DNA of 64,000 nt from Pseudozobellia sp. WGM2. Lineage in GTDB: Bacteria; Bacteroidota; Bacteroidia; Flavobacteriales; Flavobacteriaceae. The notes under the pieces were generated by a model. It had not been told where the DNA came from. It was given only the letters and a program-made list of their open reading frames with translations, and searched no databases. The stretch is taken from the NCBI RefSeq assembly GCF_017810075.1, contig NZ_JADNYK010000002.1:496001-560000 (forward strand). The letters are read 5' to 3'. This document shows, in pieces, positions 34,813 through 44,231 of the stretch; the stretch's first letter is position 1; every line of letters begins with the position of its first letter. The translations under genes were made by a program, and so were the position numbers.

Positions 34813-35337
34813 TTATACTATAATTTCTTCCTGTGTTTCCTTCTTTTCAAGCCCATCATTTCTTAAAACTTTTGAAAATACAAAATCACCTATTTTTTTT
34901 ATAGGTTCATATAGTACCGATTGTTGCATGGTATCTTTCTGTATAATACCGGCAGAGCTATTTACTCGTTCGAAAAAAACCAAAAGCGCACCCAAAATTA
35001 CAGCCACTTTGACCACGCCGAAAATGCCGCCTGCAATGCGGTTTAATAACCCTAACAATGCAATACTGGCTACTTTGGTCAATAGTTTTGCCGCAAAATG
35101 TACTACGATGACAATCGCGATAAAGGTAATAACGAAAGCAGTTATGTTGATGTAGCGCTCTTCCCATTGCATGTTCTGTGAGAGATAGTCCCCAGCGTAA
35201 TATGAAAAATGAATTGCCCCGTATATACCCGCGACCAAGGCAACAATCGAGGCCAACTCAATGAAAAGGCCGTTTTTTAATCCTTTATATAATCCATATA
35301 AAAGCAATAACCCTAAGATAATGTCAAGAAAGCTCAT
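34813..35337 (-). CDS. CvpA-family membrane protein
   Basis: A 174-residue inner-membrane protein with four membrane helices (about 3-20, 24-45, 60-85, 100-120) and a cytoplasmic C-tail. The segment MSFLDIILGLLLLYGLYKGL is the usual CvpA start, so the ATG at 35337 is preferred to an upstream in-frame ATG. Relatives influence colicin V production and envelope stress tolerance. A -7 element lies 17 nt before the start codon. It is divergent from the 118-aa gene. Confidence 0.88.
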   Translation of the reverse strand: MSFLDIILGLLLLYGLYKGLKNGLFIELASIVALVAGIYGAIHFSYYAGDYLSQNMQWEERYINITAFVITFIAIVIVVHFAAKLLTKVASIALLGLLNRIAGGIFGVVKVAVILGALLVFFERVNSSAGIIQKDTMQQSVLYEPIKKIGDFVFSKVLRNDGLEKKETQEEIIV

Positions 35338-35353
35338 GGTGGTCGAATTTACA

Positions 35354-35361
35354 CAAAAGTA
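35354..35361 (-). promoter_or_regulatory. -7 promoter element of the CvpA gene
   Basis: Minus strand TACTTTTG (TAnnTTTG), 17 nt before the start ATG at 35337. This position also supports that start over the upstream one, which would lie inside or before the promoter. Confidence 0.5.
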
Positions 35362-35374
35362 GTATTTTGATTTG

Positions 35375-35382
35375 TACCTTTG
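35375..35382 (+). promoter_or_regulatory. -7 promoter element, possible promoter of the 118-aa gene
   Basis: TACCTTTG on the plus strand fits TAnnTTTG, 75 nt before the start codon. It has no obvious TTG at the -33 distance. Confidence 0.3.
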
Positions 35383-35457
35383 AACTTTGCAAATTAGGCT
35401 TTCTTGGCTTATAGAAAGCATTTATTCTTTTAGTTGGTCAGTTAGTAAAAAAGAAGC

Positions 35458-35814
35458 ATGTCTAGAGATACAATATTAAAGGAAAGGTGGGATGTCTTGG
35501 TTGAGAAACTCTCTTCTCAATTTTCCGATGGCGACCCATTAGAACTTGATGCCATTATATATCTGGTTGGGATTCAAGAATTGGGGCAGTATCATAGAAA
35601 ATACAAAAAAGACGATAAGCTAGACCTAATGCACATTGCTATTTGTCGGTTGTTGGAGCCCTACGGTTACTATGAATTCGATTACTTTGATGAAGAAGGT
35701 TGGCCCCATTATAAAGTAGAGGAAGAACTGCCCACTTTAAAATCAGGTGAACAGACCATTTTAATGAAAGAGGCAATAGTCGATTACTTTGTTGAAAAAA
35801 ATTATATCACCTAA
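35458..35814 (+). CDS. Conserved hypothetical protein (118 aa)
   Basis: A soluble acidic protein without signal or membrane segment. It begins MSRDTILKERWDVLVEKLSS and contains LDAIIYLVGIQELGQYHRKY and EPYGYYEFDYFDEEGWPHY, which look like a compact alpha/beta fold. I do not recognise it. It is divergent from CvpA and is followed after 45 nt by an antibiotic-biosynthesis-monooxygenase-like gene, possibly in one transcript. Confidence 0.72.
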   Translation: MSRDTILKERWDVLVEKLSSQFSDGDPLELDAIIYLVGIQELGQYHRKYKKDDKLDLMHIAICRLLEPYGYYEFDYFDEEGWPHYKVEEELPTLKSGEQTILMKEAIVDYFVEKNYIT

Positions 35815-35859
35815 AAGGAAACTCTTCCAAAAGATGAATAGGTTTAATATTTATAGCTG

Positions 35860-36174
35860 ATGCCGGTTTTTGAACCCTATTATGCCGTAATTTTTACATC
35901 TGCCCGAACCACAGGTGATAGGGGCTATAAAAAAATGTCGGAGTTAATGCTGGATTTGGCCGAAAAGCAACCAGGCTTTTTAAGCGTTGAAAGCGCTAGG
36001 GAGGAAATAGGAATTACCGTCAGTTACTGGAAAGACCTAAATAGTATCGCTAATTGGAAAACCCAGACCGACCATCTTATGGCACAGGAAAGGGGAATCA
36101 AAGAGTGGTATTCATGGTATAAAGTTAGAATCTGTCGTGTAGAGCGTGAATATGATTTTAATAAAATGGAATAA
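35860..36174 (+). CDS. ABM-domain monooxygenase-like protein
   Basis: A 104-residue ferredoxin-like alpha+beta protein of the antibiotic biosynthesis monooxygenase (ABM) superfamily. It has PYYAVIFTSARTTGDRGYKK at the start and the family core PGFLSVESAREEIGITVSYW with KDLNSIANWKTQTDHLMAQE. Such proteins are dimeric; activity ranges from haem degradation to quinone oxidation, so no substrate is claimed. It is co-directional with the 118-aa gene and 225 nt upstream of glpK. Confidence 0.85.
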   Translation: MPVFEPYYAVIFTSARTTGDRGYKKMSELMLDLAEKQPGFLSVESAREEIGITVSYWKDLNSIANWKTQTDHLMAQERGIKEWYSWYKVRICRVEREYDFNKME

Positions 36175-36227
36175 TAAGTAGCGAGCCTATTTCAAAATTT
36201 CCATAGTTTTTCTTGTCTGAGCTAAGG

Positions 36228-36244
36228 GGGTGAGATTATCACCC
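36228..36244. repeat. Short inverted repeat between the ABM gene and glpK
   Basis: GGGTGA (36228-36233) / TCACCC (36239-36244) with a 5-nt centre, 54 nt past the ABM stop. It could be a terminator stem lacking a T run, or an operator. Confidence 0.4.
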
Positions 36245-36345
36245 GTTCTTCATGCTTTGAAATGGATACTTTAAGTTCTATATTTAGCAATGGTCAAAAC
36301 TTCGCCGTCACATTTGTAAGTCTTTTGTAATTGTTCATTGCCACG

Positions 36346-36370
36346 CAAAAATTCTTTCTGCGAATTTTTG
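36346..36370. promoter_or_regulatory. Inverted repeat upstream of glpK
   Basis: CAAAAATTC (36346-36354) and GAATTTTTG (36362-36370) form perfect 9-bp arms around 7 nt, ending 29 nt before the glpK start. The place suits an operator or a leader hairpin. No regulator gene is adjacent and the role is unproven. Confidence 0.45.
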
Positions 36371-36399
36371 ACCTTTTTCTATTCAACTTAAACATTACT

Positions 36400-37881
36400 A
36401 TGAAATACATTATTTCTCTAGATCAAGGTACGACCAGTTCTCGAGCCTTACTTGTAGATGAAACAGGCCAAATCAAAGGCATGATTCAGAAAGAATTTAA
36501 ACAAATTTTCCCAAAATCAGGTTGGGTAGAGCATGACCCTATCGAGATTTTAGAAAGTCAGATGAGCGTTTTAAGAGAGCTTGTCGAGAAAGAGAAAGTC
36601 GATACGGCCGACATTTCTGCGATTGGAATCACTAACCAAAGGGAAACTACTTTGGTTTGGGATAAGATTACGGGTGAGCCTGTATACAATGCCATAGTTT
36701 GGCAAGACAAGCGCACCGCCGACATTTGTGAACACCTTAAAAATGTGGGACTAACAGAGCATGTTAGAAAAACAACAGGACTTGTTATTGACTCCTATTT
36801 TTCTGGAACCAAGGTAAAATGGATACTCGATAATGTTGAAGGTGCGAAAGAAAAAGCAGAGAATGGAGATTTGTTGATGGGTACAATAGATTCTTGGTTG
36901 GTATGGAATATGACCAACAAAAAAAATCATGTGACCGATTATACCAATGCCTCTAGAACGATGATTTACGATATCGTAAATCTTAAATGGGATGATAAAC
37001 TCTTGAAAGCTTTGGGTATACCCAAGTTAATGCTGCCCGAAGTAAAACCTTCCGCTCATCATTTTGGAGATTACGAACTAAATGGAACAAAAATACCTAT
37101 TGCGGGTATCGCAGGGGATCAGCAAGCAGCGCTTTTCGGGCAGGCTTGTTTTAAAAAGGGCACTGCCAAAAATACGTACGGTACCGGGTGTTTTATGTTA
37201 ATGAACACGGGTACAGAACCTCAGATATCTAAGAATGGCTTGCTAACGACTATTGCATACGGTCTTGATGGTAAGGTCAATTATGCTTTGGAAGGCAGTA
37301 TTTTTATTGCAGGTGCGGCGATTCAATGGCTTCGTGACGGTCTGGAACTAATCGATGACGCCAAAGAAACGGAGGCTTTGGCTGAATCTATAGAAGAGGA
37401 AAACCCGGTTTATATCGTTCCTGCATTTGCAGGGCTCGGTGCCCCATACTGGGATATGTACGCGAGAGGTGCCGTTTTCGGACTTACCCGTGATACGGGC
37501 AAGGCACATCTTGCGAAAGCAACTTTAGAAGCATTGGCCTACCAAACAAAAGATATTCTGAAGGCTATGGAAGACGATTCGGGAATTCAGTTAAAAAACC
37601 TGCGTGTAGACGGTGGGGCGTGTGCCAACAATTATTTGATGCAATTTCAGGCCGATATTCTTGATTCTGAAGTGCACAGACCCGAGGTAATCGAATCTAC
37701 TGCCATGGGCGCGGCTTTTTTGGCCGGTATTCAAGTAGGGCTTTGGAAACAGGAAGATGTTGATCAAAACCGTCCGATGAATCGAATTTTTAAACCTAAT
37801 TTTGACCGCGTTAAACGCAAGCGTTTATATAAGAAATGGCAAAAGGCCATAGAGCGTACAAAAGGCTGGGAAGAACAATAG
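36400..37881 (+). CDS. glpK: Glycerol kinase
   Basis: Phosphorylates glycerol to glycerol-3-phosphate in the cytoplasm. From the ATG at 36400 it is 493 residues; an upstream ATG would add 23 residues with no family counterpart. FGGY-family segments are [61 protein letters not shown] and [17 protein letters not shown]. It is the first gene of a pair with glpD (14-nt gap). No glycerol facilitator gene is seen. Confidence 0.98.
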   Translation: MKYIISLDQGTTSSRALLVDETGQIKGMIQKEFKQIFPKSGWVEHDPIEILESQMSVLRELVEKEKVDTADISAIGITNQRETTLVWDKITGEPVYNAIVWQDKRTADICEHLKNVGLTEHVRKTTGLVIDSYFSGTKVKWILDNVEGAKEKAENGDLLMGTIDSWLVWNMTNKKNHVTDYTNASRTMIYDIVNLKWDDKLLKALGIPKLMLPEVKPSAHHFGDYELNGTKIPIAGIAGDQQAALFGQACFKKGTAKNTYGTGCFMLMNTGTEPQISKNGLLTTIAYGLDGKVNYALEGSIFIAGAAIQWLRDGLELIDDAKETEALAESIEEENPVYIVPAFAGLGAPYWDMYARGAVFGLTRDTGKAHLAKATLEALAYQTKDILKAMEDDSGIQLKNLRVDGGACANNYLMQFQADILDSEVHRPEVIESTAMGAAFLAGIQVGLWKQEDVDQNRPMNRIFKPNFDRVKRKRLYKKWQKAIERTKGWEEQ

Positions 37882-37895
37882 TTAGCACAAAATTC

Positions 37896-39566
37896 ATGAA
37901 AAATATAAAATTCTCAAATCTAAATAGGTCAAAGACCATTAAAAAGATGTCCTCTGAAGCCTACGATTTGGTGGTAATCGGTGGCGGTATTACTGGCGGC
38001 GGTATTGCCCTTGATGCGGCTTCACGGGGGCTCAAAGTAGCTTTGGTCGAAAAGGGAGATTTTGCTTCGGGCACTAGTAGTAAGTCAACAAAGTTGATAC
38101 ATGGTGGTCTGCGTTATTTAAAGCAGTTCGATTTTTGGCTGGTCAAAGAGGTGGGTTCTGAACGTGCGATCGTTCATAAATTGGCTCCACATTTGGTCAT
38201 ACCCGAAAAAATGTTACTTCCGTTAATTGAGAATGGTTCTTATGGTAAATGGCTGACATCTATAGGGCTTAAGGTTTATGATATACTCGCTCAGGTCTCT
38301 GGTGACGACAAAAGAAAGATGTTAGAGAAAAAGGAGGCCCTAAAGCTTGAACCCCTGCTTCCGAAGAAAATATTGAAGGGCGCAGGTTACTATGCCGAGT
38401 ATCGCACAGATGATGCCAGATTGACCATCGAGAACATTAAAACAAGTCTGGTTTTTGGTGCCAATGCACTCAATTATGCTTCTGTAGAAGATTTTATTTA
38501 TGACACCGATAACAAGGTCGCAGGTGTCAAAGTTAAAGATGGTACCACTGATGAGATTTTTGAAATTAATTCAAAGTATGTTATTAGTGCTGCCGGGCCA
38601 TGGGTCGATGAATTGCGCAGCAAGAACAATTCGAAAAAAGGCAAACAATTACACTTGACCAAAGGGGTGCATTTGGTATTTCCGAAGAAGAAATTACCGG
38701 TAAAACAATCGGTATATTTTGATATACCCGATGGACGAATGATGTTCGCTATCCCCAGAGGAAAGGTAACCTATGTGGGTACCACTGATACCAATTTCAA
38801 TAAAGACAAAGATAATGTTCGGACTGATTTGGCTGATGCTATTTATCTGATATCAGCGGTAAATAATATGTTTCCTAAGATTAATTTAGAGATGCACGAT
38901 ATAATTTCTTCATGGGCCGGTCTTCGACCTCTGATTCATGAGGAAGGAAAGTCGGCTTCAGAATTATCGCGCAAAGATGAGATTTTTACCTCTGATACGG
39001 GCTTAATCAGTATCGCGGGAGGAAAGCTTACCGGTTATCGTAAAATGGCAGAGCGTGTGGTAAACAGAATTGCCAAAAAGATGGAAGAAGATCATGATGT
39101 TGAACTGAAGGAGTGCTACACAGAGAAAATCGCGCTTTGTGGTAATGTCGATTTTAAGAAGTTTAAGCACGTTCAAAAATACATAACTAAAATATACGCT
39201 AGGTTAAAAGACGATGGTTTCAGTGAGTACGATGCTTGGTTTCTAGTGACGAATTATGGCAAGCAGACCGATAAAATACTGGAAAGCTATGATAAACTTA
39301 AAGATGCTGACAAGCATGTTCGTTTAGCTAAAGCGGAGTTGCATTTTGGTATCGACTACGAGATGGTCATAAACCCCATGGATTTTTTCATTCGTAGAAC
39401 GGGTAGGTTATATTTTAATATTGACAGTATACGCACATTGATGGAGCCGATATTGGAAGAGTTCAAGGCCATATATAAGAGTGATGATACGCAAATTTCG
39501 GCTTGGAGAGAAATTTTAAATGCAGAATTAGACGAGCATTCTAACTTTTCGCTGGAGAGAAAATAA
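37896..39566 (+). CDS. glpD: Glycerol-3-phosphate dehydrogenase, FAD-dependent
   Basis: Membrane-associated oxidation of glycerol-3-phosphate to dihydroxyacetone phosphate, feeding electrons to quinone. The ATG at 37896 gives 556 residues; an upstream frame overlapping glpK is less likely. The FAD-binding motif is VVIGGGITGGGIALDAASRG (about 27-46). DAO-family segments are STKLIHGGLRYLKQFDFWLV, YVGTTDTNFNKDKDNV and ISIAGGKLTGYRKMAERVV. The C-terminal DAO_C domain covers about 410-520. Operon with glpK. Confidence 0.97.
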   Translation: MKNIKFSNLNRSKTIKKMSSEAYDLVVIGGGITGGGIALDAASRGLKVALVEKGDFASGTSSKSTKLIHGGLRYLKQFDFWLVKEVGSERAIVHKLAPHLVIPEKMLLPLIENGSYGKWLTSIGLKVYDILAQVSGDDKRKMLEKKEALKLEPLLPKKILKGAGYYAEYRTDDARLTIENIKTSLVFGANALNYASVEDFIYDTDNKVAGVKVKDGTTDEIFEINSKYVISAAGPWVDELRSKNNSKKGKQLHLTKGVHLVFPKKKLPVKQSVYFDIPDGRMMFAIPRGKVTYVGTTDTNFNKDKDNVRTDLADAIYLISAVNNMFPKINLEMHDIISSWAGLRPLIHEEGKSASELSRKDEIFTSDTGLISIAGGKLTGYRKMAERVVNRIAKKMEEDHDVELKECYTEKIALCGNVDFKKFKHVQKYITKIYARLKDDGFSEYDAWFLVTNYGKQTDKILESYDKLKDADKHVRLAKAELHFGIDYEMVINPMDFFIRRTGRLYFNIDSIRTLMEPILEEFKAIYKSDDTQISAWREILNAELDEHSNFSLERK

Positions 39567-39567
39567 A

Positions 39568-39610
39568 TATCCCGTTTTGTAAAAAACTTAAATTTACGCA
39601 AAACGGGATA
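39568..39610. terminator. Bidirectional terminator between glpD and the repeat lipoprotein
   Basis: 12-bp arms TATCCCGTTTTG (39568-39579) and CAAAACGGGATA (39599-39610) across a 19-nt loop. It sits between converging genes and has a T-rich flank for each direction. Confidence 0.75.
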
Positions 39611-39631
39611 ATATAAATACTGGAAACATTA

Positions 39632-41134
39632 TTATTGGGCACAATTGCCATCTTTAAGATTATCAATTGTGGGATTAAAAATATTATTTTCTGATATATA
39701 AAATGTAATTCCTTCATTTTGTGCTAACGTGCTAATAGCACAATAATCTACCAAAGTTTCATTATTCCGAGCTGTAAAATTTTTAAGTAAAGTTATCTTC
39801 TCAAGACCATTTAAACTTGTTAAATCGGTATCATATATTGTTAATTCTTGGCTGATACTCACCAAATTTGATAATGGTTCAAGTGTAGTTATTTGACCTA
39901 AATCGCGACTACCATTTATTGATAGGGTGCCATCAAATTTAGTATAGCCTTTTGAGGCAAATTGTTCAATACCGTTATCGCTTTCCAGATTTAGACTACC
40001 ATGGTAAGTATCCAGCGGTATTTCTTTTGAGCAATCTTGACCTAGAATTAAAGAGCGGGTTGGGTTATAACGATTCCATCGGGTAGATGAAAACGAACCT
40101 GTAAAAGTTTCACTGGAAAGTAAATTTTTAATTGCGCAATAATTATATAATTTTTGATTGTTCATGACGGTAAAACTTCCTTTTTGAGTCCTAAGGTTTT
40201 CTAACCCGTCAAGTGATTCAATGGCAATATTGTTAACCAATCTAAAACTATCAAATACTAACGTTAGTTTTGAAAAAGCTTCTAAAGACGTTAACGAATT
40301 GTTTTCTCTAATCCATAAATCATTTCCAATTTCGGTGATATTAGATAGCCCGTTCAAATCGTTTAAAAGAGGATTACCGAAAATATTGACAAAATTCTCG
40401 ACTCTCGTTAGATGGCTTAATGCATTTAAATTTTCAAGTTTTGAATTTCTTCCTATAGAAATACTTTGGTTAATTATAATGTCTTCTAGTCCGCTAAGGT
40501 TTGTCAAATGGGTTGTATTTGCCACATCTAAGGAACCAATTTCTGTTAGTATACTTAGTTTCTCCAAGCTGGATATCGATGAAGAATTGCCAACCAAATT
40601 ACCAATAAATAGTACACCCGTGATTTTAGTATAACCAGAAGCTGAAAACTCGTCAACTTCACTTTGATTTAATAGACTTATTGAACCATCGTAAACGTCA
40701 CTAACTCCTTTTCCGGTTATAGCTATAGGGCCTACTACATTTGTTGCATCAGATTCTATTTCTAAAAAACCATTGTATTCTGCTATCTCCAATGGGTTGA
40801 AATTGACCGATATTGTTGTGCTATCATTTGGTTTAAGAATTGCGGAGGTAAAGTCTGTGTTAAACGTATCCGGTAAAGTTAGTTTAGAGATGGTTAAATC
40901 AGAGTTACCAGAATTACTAAAATTAAATACGATAGTCTTAGAATAATTTTTTACAACATTACCAAAATTTAAAGAGTCAGCTATTTCTGTATTGAGATTC
41001 AAAATTGCAGTTCTTTCTGGTTCTTTAACTTCAGGAGGGATAACTTGAGTATCGCTAGATTCTTCAGATTTGCTACAAGAAGAAAAATAGATTACAGATA
41101 ATAGTAGAAGTACAAGAGTGGGTTTTAAAGCCAT
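39632..41134 (-). CDS. Lipoprotein with HYDIN-like domain and leucine-rich L-type repeats
   Basis: A 500-residue exported protein. Lipobox YFSSC (Cys20). An ASH/HYDIN-like beta domain at about 40-145 (FNFSNSGNSDLTISKLTLP, VSVNFNPLEIAEYNGFLEI). Two receptor-L-type modules of leucine-rich turns follow, each ending with a YCAI motif (NYCAIKNLL and DYCAISTLA). The ATG at 41134 is preferred to a TTG two codons upstream. Composition appears more AT-rich than adjacent genes. Likely a surface binding protein. Confidence 0.82.
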   Translation of the reverse strand: MALKPTLVLLLLSVIYFSSCSKSEESSDTQVIPPEVKEPERTAILNLNTEIADSLNFGNVVKNYSKTIVFNFSNSGNSDLTISKLTLPDTFNTDFTSAILKPNDSTTISVNFNPLEIAEYNGFLEIESDATNVVGPIAITGKGVSDVYDGSISLLNQSEVDEFSASGYTKITGVLFIGNLVGNSSSISSLEKLSILTEIGSLDVANTTHLTNLSGLEDIIINQSISIGRNSKLENLNALSHLTRVENFVNIFGNPLLNDLNGLSNITEIGNDLWIRENNSLTSLEAFSKLTLVFDSFRLVNNIAIESLDGLENLRTQKGSFTVMNNQKLYNYCAIKNLLSSETFTGSFSSTRWNRYNPTRSLILGQDCSKEIPLDTYHGSLNLESDNGIEQFASKGYTKFDGTLSINGSRDLGQITTLEPLSNLVSISQELTIYDTDLTSLNGLEKITLLKNFTARNNETLVDYCAISTLAQNEGITFYISENNIFNPTIDNLKDGNCAQ

Positions 41135-41281
41135 GTTCAAAGTTTTATTGTACTTAAACCTTTAATTCTTTTATATATTGTTAACGTAGTTTTAATCTTC
41201 GGTAAACGACAACCTAAATCTATAATGTTTAAAATTTTTGAACACTTTGTAGTAAGATTTTTTTAAAAACAATTAATTTCT

Positions 41282-42283
41282 TTAATCTAACTTATCGGTC
41301 AATTCTAAAAAAACACTTTTGGCATTTTTACCCTCATACAGAACCTTGTACACCGCATTAATAATTGGCGTTTTTACCTTTTTTTCGAATTTCGATTTGA
41401 TTTCGTGCGCGCTTTTAGTGGCATAATAACCTTCGGCGACCATGTTCATTTCCATCTGGGCGCTTTTAACGGTATATCCCTTTCCGATCATATTACCGAA
41501 CATACGGTTACGGCTAAATGTAGAGTACCCTGTTACCAATAAATCTCCCAAATAGGCTGAATTGTTGATGTTTCTATCAATTTTATGTATGCGTTTGGTA
41601 AAGCGTTTCATCTCGCGAATAGCATTGCTCATCAAAACGCTTTGAAAGTTATCACCATACCCCAAACCATGGGCTATACCTGCGGCAATGGCATAAATAT
41701 TCTTGAGCATGGCGGCATACTCGGTGCCAATAATATCTTTCGTTACTTTGGTCTTGATGTAATCACTACTGAGATTTTTGGCCACATATTGCGCTTTTTC
41801 AGAGTCGGCACAAGCTATGGTAAGGTATGATAAGCGTTCCATAGCAACTTCTTCTGCATGGCATGGCCCAGTAATCACACCAATATTATTATACGGAATA
41901 TTATATTCTTCGTGAAAATGCTCCCCTACAATGAGTCCGGTTTCGGGCACAATGCCTTTTATAGCGGAGAATATGATTTTGTTCTTTATTGAGGCAGTCA
42001 GCTTTTGCAGTTCAGTATGGAGAAAGGCAGAAGGAATTGCAAAAATTAAAATGTCTGCTGTTGATATAACTTCATTAATATCATCGGTCAATTCTAACTT
42101 GCAGTTATCGAAAGTGACAGAGGTCAAATAGTTAGGGTTGTGCTTTTGAATTTTTATAAAACCAATGGCATCTGAATTGCGCATATACCAATTTACCTTT
42201 TCCTGATTTTCACAGAGCATCTTAACAATGGCCGTCGCCCAACTTCCCCCTCCGAGAACTGCAAACTTCAATGGTCTATTCAT
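41282..42283 (-). CDS. gpsA: Glycerol-3-phosphate dehydrogenase [NAD(P)+]
   Basis: Makes sn-glycerol-3-phosphate from dihydroxyacetone phosphate for phospholipid synthesis. The 333-residue protein begins with the Rossmann motif VLGGGSWATAIVKML. It has FAIPSAFLHTEL, the substrate segment GTEYAAMLKNIYAIAAGIA (catalytic Lys in MLKN) and HGLGYGDNFQS. Length and motifs are complete. It lies near glpK-glpD but on the other strand and in its own transcript, so anabolic and catabolic routes are separately controlled. Confidence 0.97.
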   Translation of the reverse strand: MNRPLKFAVLGGGSWATAIVKMLCENQEKVNWYMRNSDAIGFIKIQKHNPNYLTSVTFDNCKLELTDDINEVISTADILIFAIPSAFLHTELQKLTASIKNKIIFSAIKGIVPETGLIVGEHFHEEYNIPYNNIGVITGPCHAEEVAMERLSYLTIACADSEKAQYVAKNLSSDYIKTKVTKDIIGTEYAAMLKNIYAIAAGIAHGLGYGDNFQSVLMSNAIREMKRFTKRIHKIDRNINNSAYLGDLLVTGYSTFSRNRMFGNMIGKGYTVKSAQMEMNMVAEGYYATKSAHEIKSKFEKKVKTPIINAVYKVLYEGKNAKSVFLELTDKLD

Positions 42284-42430
42284 AAAACATTCAATTTTCT
42301 TTTGTGTTTTTATTCTTCCGAAGCAAAACTAACGAAATTAAAAGCTGAAACCTTAAGTATTGATTATCAAAAAGTTAAAAATAATGGCACGGTGATTGTT
42401 TTTAACATTTTGAATTTGAATGCCCATATT

Positions 42431-43339
42431 ATGAAAACAAAACTACTCGCTACACTATTTATAAGTTTCTTAATGACCTCTTGCTATACCGAGGTTATTG
42501 TTGAAGATGACTACATCGAAGAGCCTGTTCATAACACCCATGAGGTTTTACAATCATACGATTTTTGGTATGTAGATATTAATGCTACGAAAGGCTCTGG
42601 TGAAGTTCCGTTTCTTCAACGGGCATTTACCCTGTCTTTTATTAATGGGGCGCTCTATGCGAATAATAACATGGTGGGTATTGGTAAGACCGGTAACGGT
42701 GTAGGTGTCGACGTAGGTTATTATGATGCTTTAAGAGGAGCTGTTGAGGTAGACCATGATATCGATGGCCGGTATATTCTTGATCTTTTCGTAATTGACC
42801 GTAATACTATAGAACTTTACGATAGCCTTTCGGATACTTCGTACTATTTGAACGGCTATCAATTGAATAGTTTTGATTTTGACTATATATTTTACGATAA
42901 TATCAACTATTTTCTGCAGGAATACGATGCTTGGGAAAAAGTATATACTAGTGAGACCGGAGCTCTAAATGATTTTGATAATGAGAACTTTTTACAGTTT
43001 CAATCAGGGTATTTTCGTTCTTCTATAGATGCACCTGGAACGCAAGTGTCTCGAGTCAGATGGGATTTTGAAGGTGATTATCAGGTGTACGACATCACTA
43101 ACGATGAAATGCTTAAAACTTTAACACTGGCATACCGTTCATCGAGCAATGATTACTTTGAATTGTACGTTATTAATGACAGTACTATCGAACTGTATCA
43201 CCCGAGTAGTCAAACCGTTTATAAATTTCGCGGAAGAGGTTATAGACAGTATTTGAAATCAGGTTCCGGTGCGATAGATAAAATGAGAGAAAAGACTTCT
43301 AATCCTACAATGAAGGTCGAAAGAAGTAGAGAAAGATAA
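42431..43339 (+). CDS. Lipoprotein with internal duplication, unknown function
   Basis: A 302-residue exported protein from the ATG at 42431; a longer reading lacks a signal peptide. Lipobox FLMTSC (Cys18). Two homologous halves are visible: the first has VIDRNTIELYDSLSDTSYYL and the second VINDSTIELYHPSSQTVYKF, each preceded by a tyrosine-rich beta segment. This suggests a duplicated lipocalin-like or beta-sandwich unit. No functional motif recognised. It is divergent from gpsA and closes with a terminator. Confidence 0.78.
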   Translation: MKTKLLATLFISFLMTSCYTEVIVEDDYIEEPVHNTHEVLQSYDFWYVDINATKGSGEVPFLQRAFTLSFINGALYANNNMVGIGKTGNGVGVDVGYYDALRGAVEVDHDIDGRYILDLFVIDRNTIELYDSLSDTSYYLNGYQLNSFDFDYIFYDNINYFLQEYDAWEKVYTSETGALNDFDNENFLQFQSGYFRSSIDAPGTQVSRVRWDFEGDYQVYDITNDEMLKTLTLAYRSSSNDYFELYVINDSTIELYHPSSQTVYKFRGRGYRQYLKSGSGAIDKMREKTSNPTMKVERSRER

Positions 43340-43372
43340 TAAGATTTTTTTGGTTGGTTATTTAGTTAGAGA

Positions 43373-43401
43373 CCGCTCCTGTTCATAGAACCGGAGCGGT
43401 T
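43373..43401. terminator. Terminator between the duplicated lipoprotein and DUF421 gene
   Basis: ACCGCTCC (43373-43380) and GGAGCGGT (43394-43401) with an inner GTTC/GAAC stem. It is followed by TTTTGTTTTG on the plus strand and serves the converging genes. Confidence 0.8.
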
Positions 43402-43425
43402 TTGTTTTGTAACACGTTGATGCAC

Positions 43426-43938
43426 TCAACTTTTCACCTCGTTCATGATTTCTTCATCAATTACGATGTTTTCTGAAGTGTGAAGTACCGAAATGTCGCC
43501 TGTGGTTTCGAATACTACCGCTTTAACCTCTGAAAACCGTAGAACATTGGCCTCTCGCAACTTGGCCATCAAATCAGATTTGCTTACCAAACATTTTTTC
43601 AAGTTCTCTTCAAAAACTTGCCCGTCTTGCATTAACAGAATCGGGGTGTTGGTCACAGTATTTTCAAAAGAATCGGAAGAAGATCGAAGTTTTGCGAAAA
43701 TTACTTGCAAAAGGGCCAGAACTGCTATAGAAATTATAGCAGGCATAAAACTCTTCGAAGGGGTATTCACGGCATCAGCGAGAATAGAGCCCATAGCAAT
43801 GGTAACCGCAAAATCAAAACTGCTCATTTTAGCAAAAGTTCTTTTGCCGGCAATTCGGGTGATTACAATTATGTAGACGTAAATAAATAGCCCAGCGAGA
43901 GCTATTTTAAGAATGGTAGAAATAGCTATTGAAAACAT
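43426..43938 (-). CDS. DUF421 (YetF-type) membrane protein
   Basis: A 170-residue inner-membrane protein from the ATG at 43938; a TTG 13 codons upstream is less likely. Three membrane helices (about 6-28, 45-60, 65-85) precede a soluble domain. The family signature is RTFAKMSSFDFAVTIAMGS, followed by PILLMQDGQVFEENLKKCLV and LMAKLREANV. The soluble domain usually forms dimers or tetramers. Function of YetF/YdfS-type proteins is poorly known; some relatives affect spore or envelope traits. Confidence 0.88.
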   Translation of the reverse strand: MFSIAISTILKIALAGLFIYVYIIVITRIAGKRTFAKMSSFDFAVTIAMGSILADAVNTPSKSFMPAIISIAVLALLQVIFAKLRSSSDSFENTVTNTPILLMQDGQVFEENLKKCLVSKSDLMAKLREANVLRFSEVKAVVFETTGDISVLHTSENIVIDEEIMNEVKS

Positions 43939-44205
43939 GATAGATGGGTTTAGATTGATTCGGTCAGAAATTAACAAGTGATTCTTAAATAGATAGACGC
44001 TTCAACATTTATTTATGCCTTAAAAACAGCCCTTATTTATGTCGTAAAGCATAGTCCTCTAATCCCATAAATACTCATAAGAGAAGATAGAATTGCCTGA
44101 AATAGTCATACGATTTCATGAATTTAGTTAAAGGTAATTGGCTCTGGATGAGGTTCTAAAATACCTATTTAACCTACATGACTAGGCTAATAGGGTATTT
44201 TGGGC

Positions 44206-44213
44206 TATTTTTG
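44206..44213 (+). promoter_or_regulatory. -7 promoter element of the third sulP gene
   Basis: TATTTTTG (TAnnTTTG), 18 nt before the start ATG at 44232. It argues against the upstream in-frame ATG at 44178. No clear TTG at -33. Confidence 0.45.
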
Positions 44214-44231
44214 CACGCTCAAAAACCGACC

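Noticed and set aside
44009-44048. Imperfect direct repeat TTATTTATGcCtTAAA / TTATTTATGtCgTAAA
   Set aside because: AT-rich and short (14 of 16 matches); likely chance in a low-complexity intergenic stretch.
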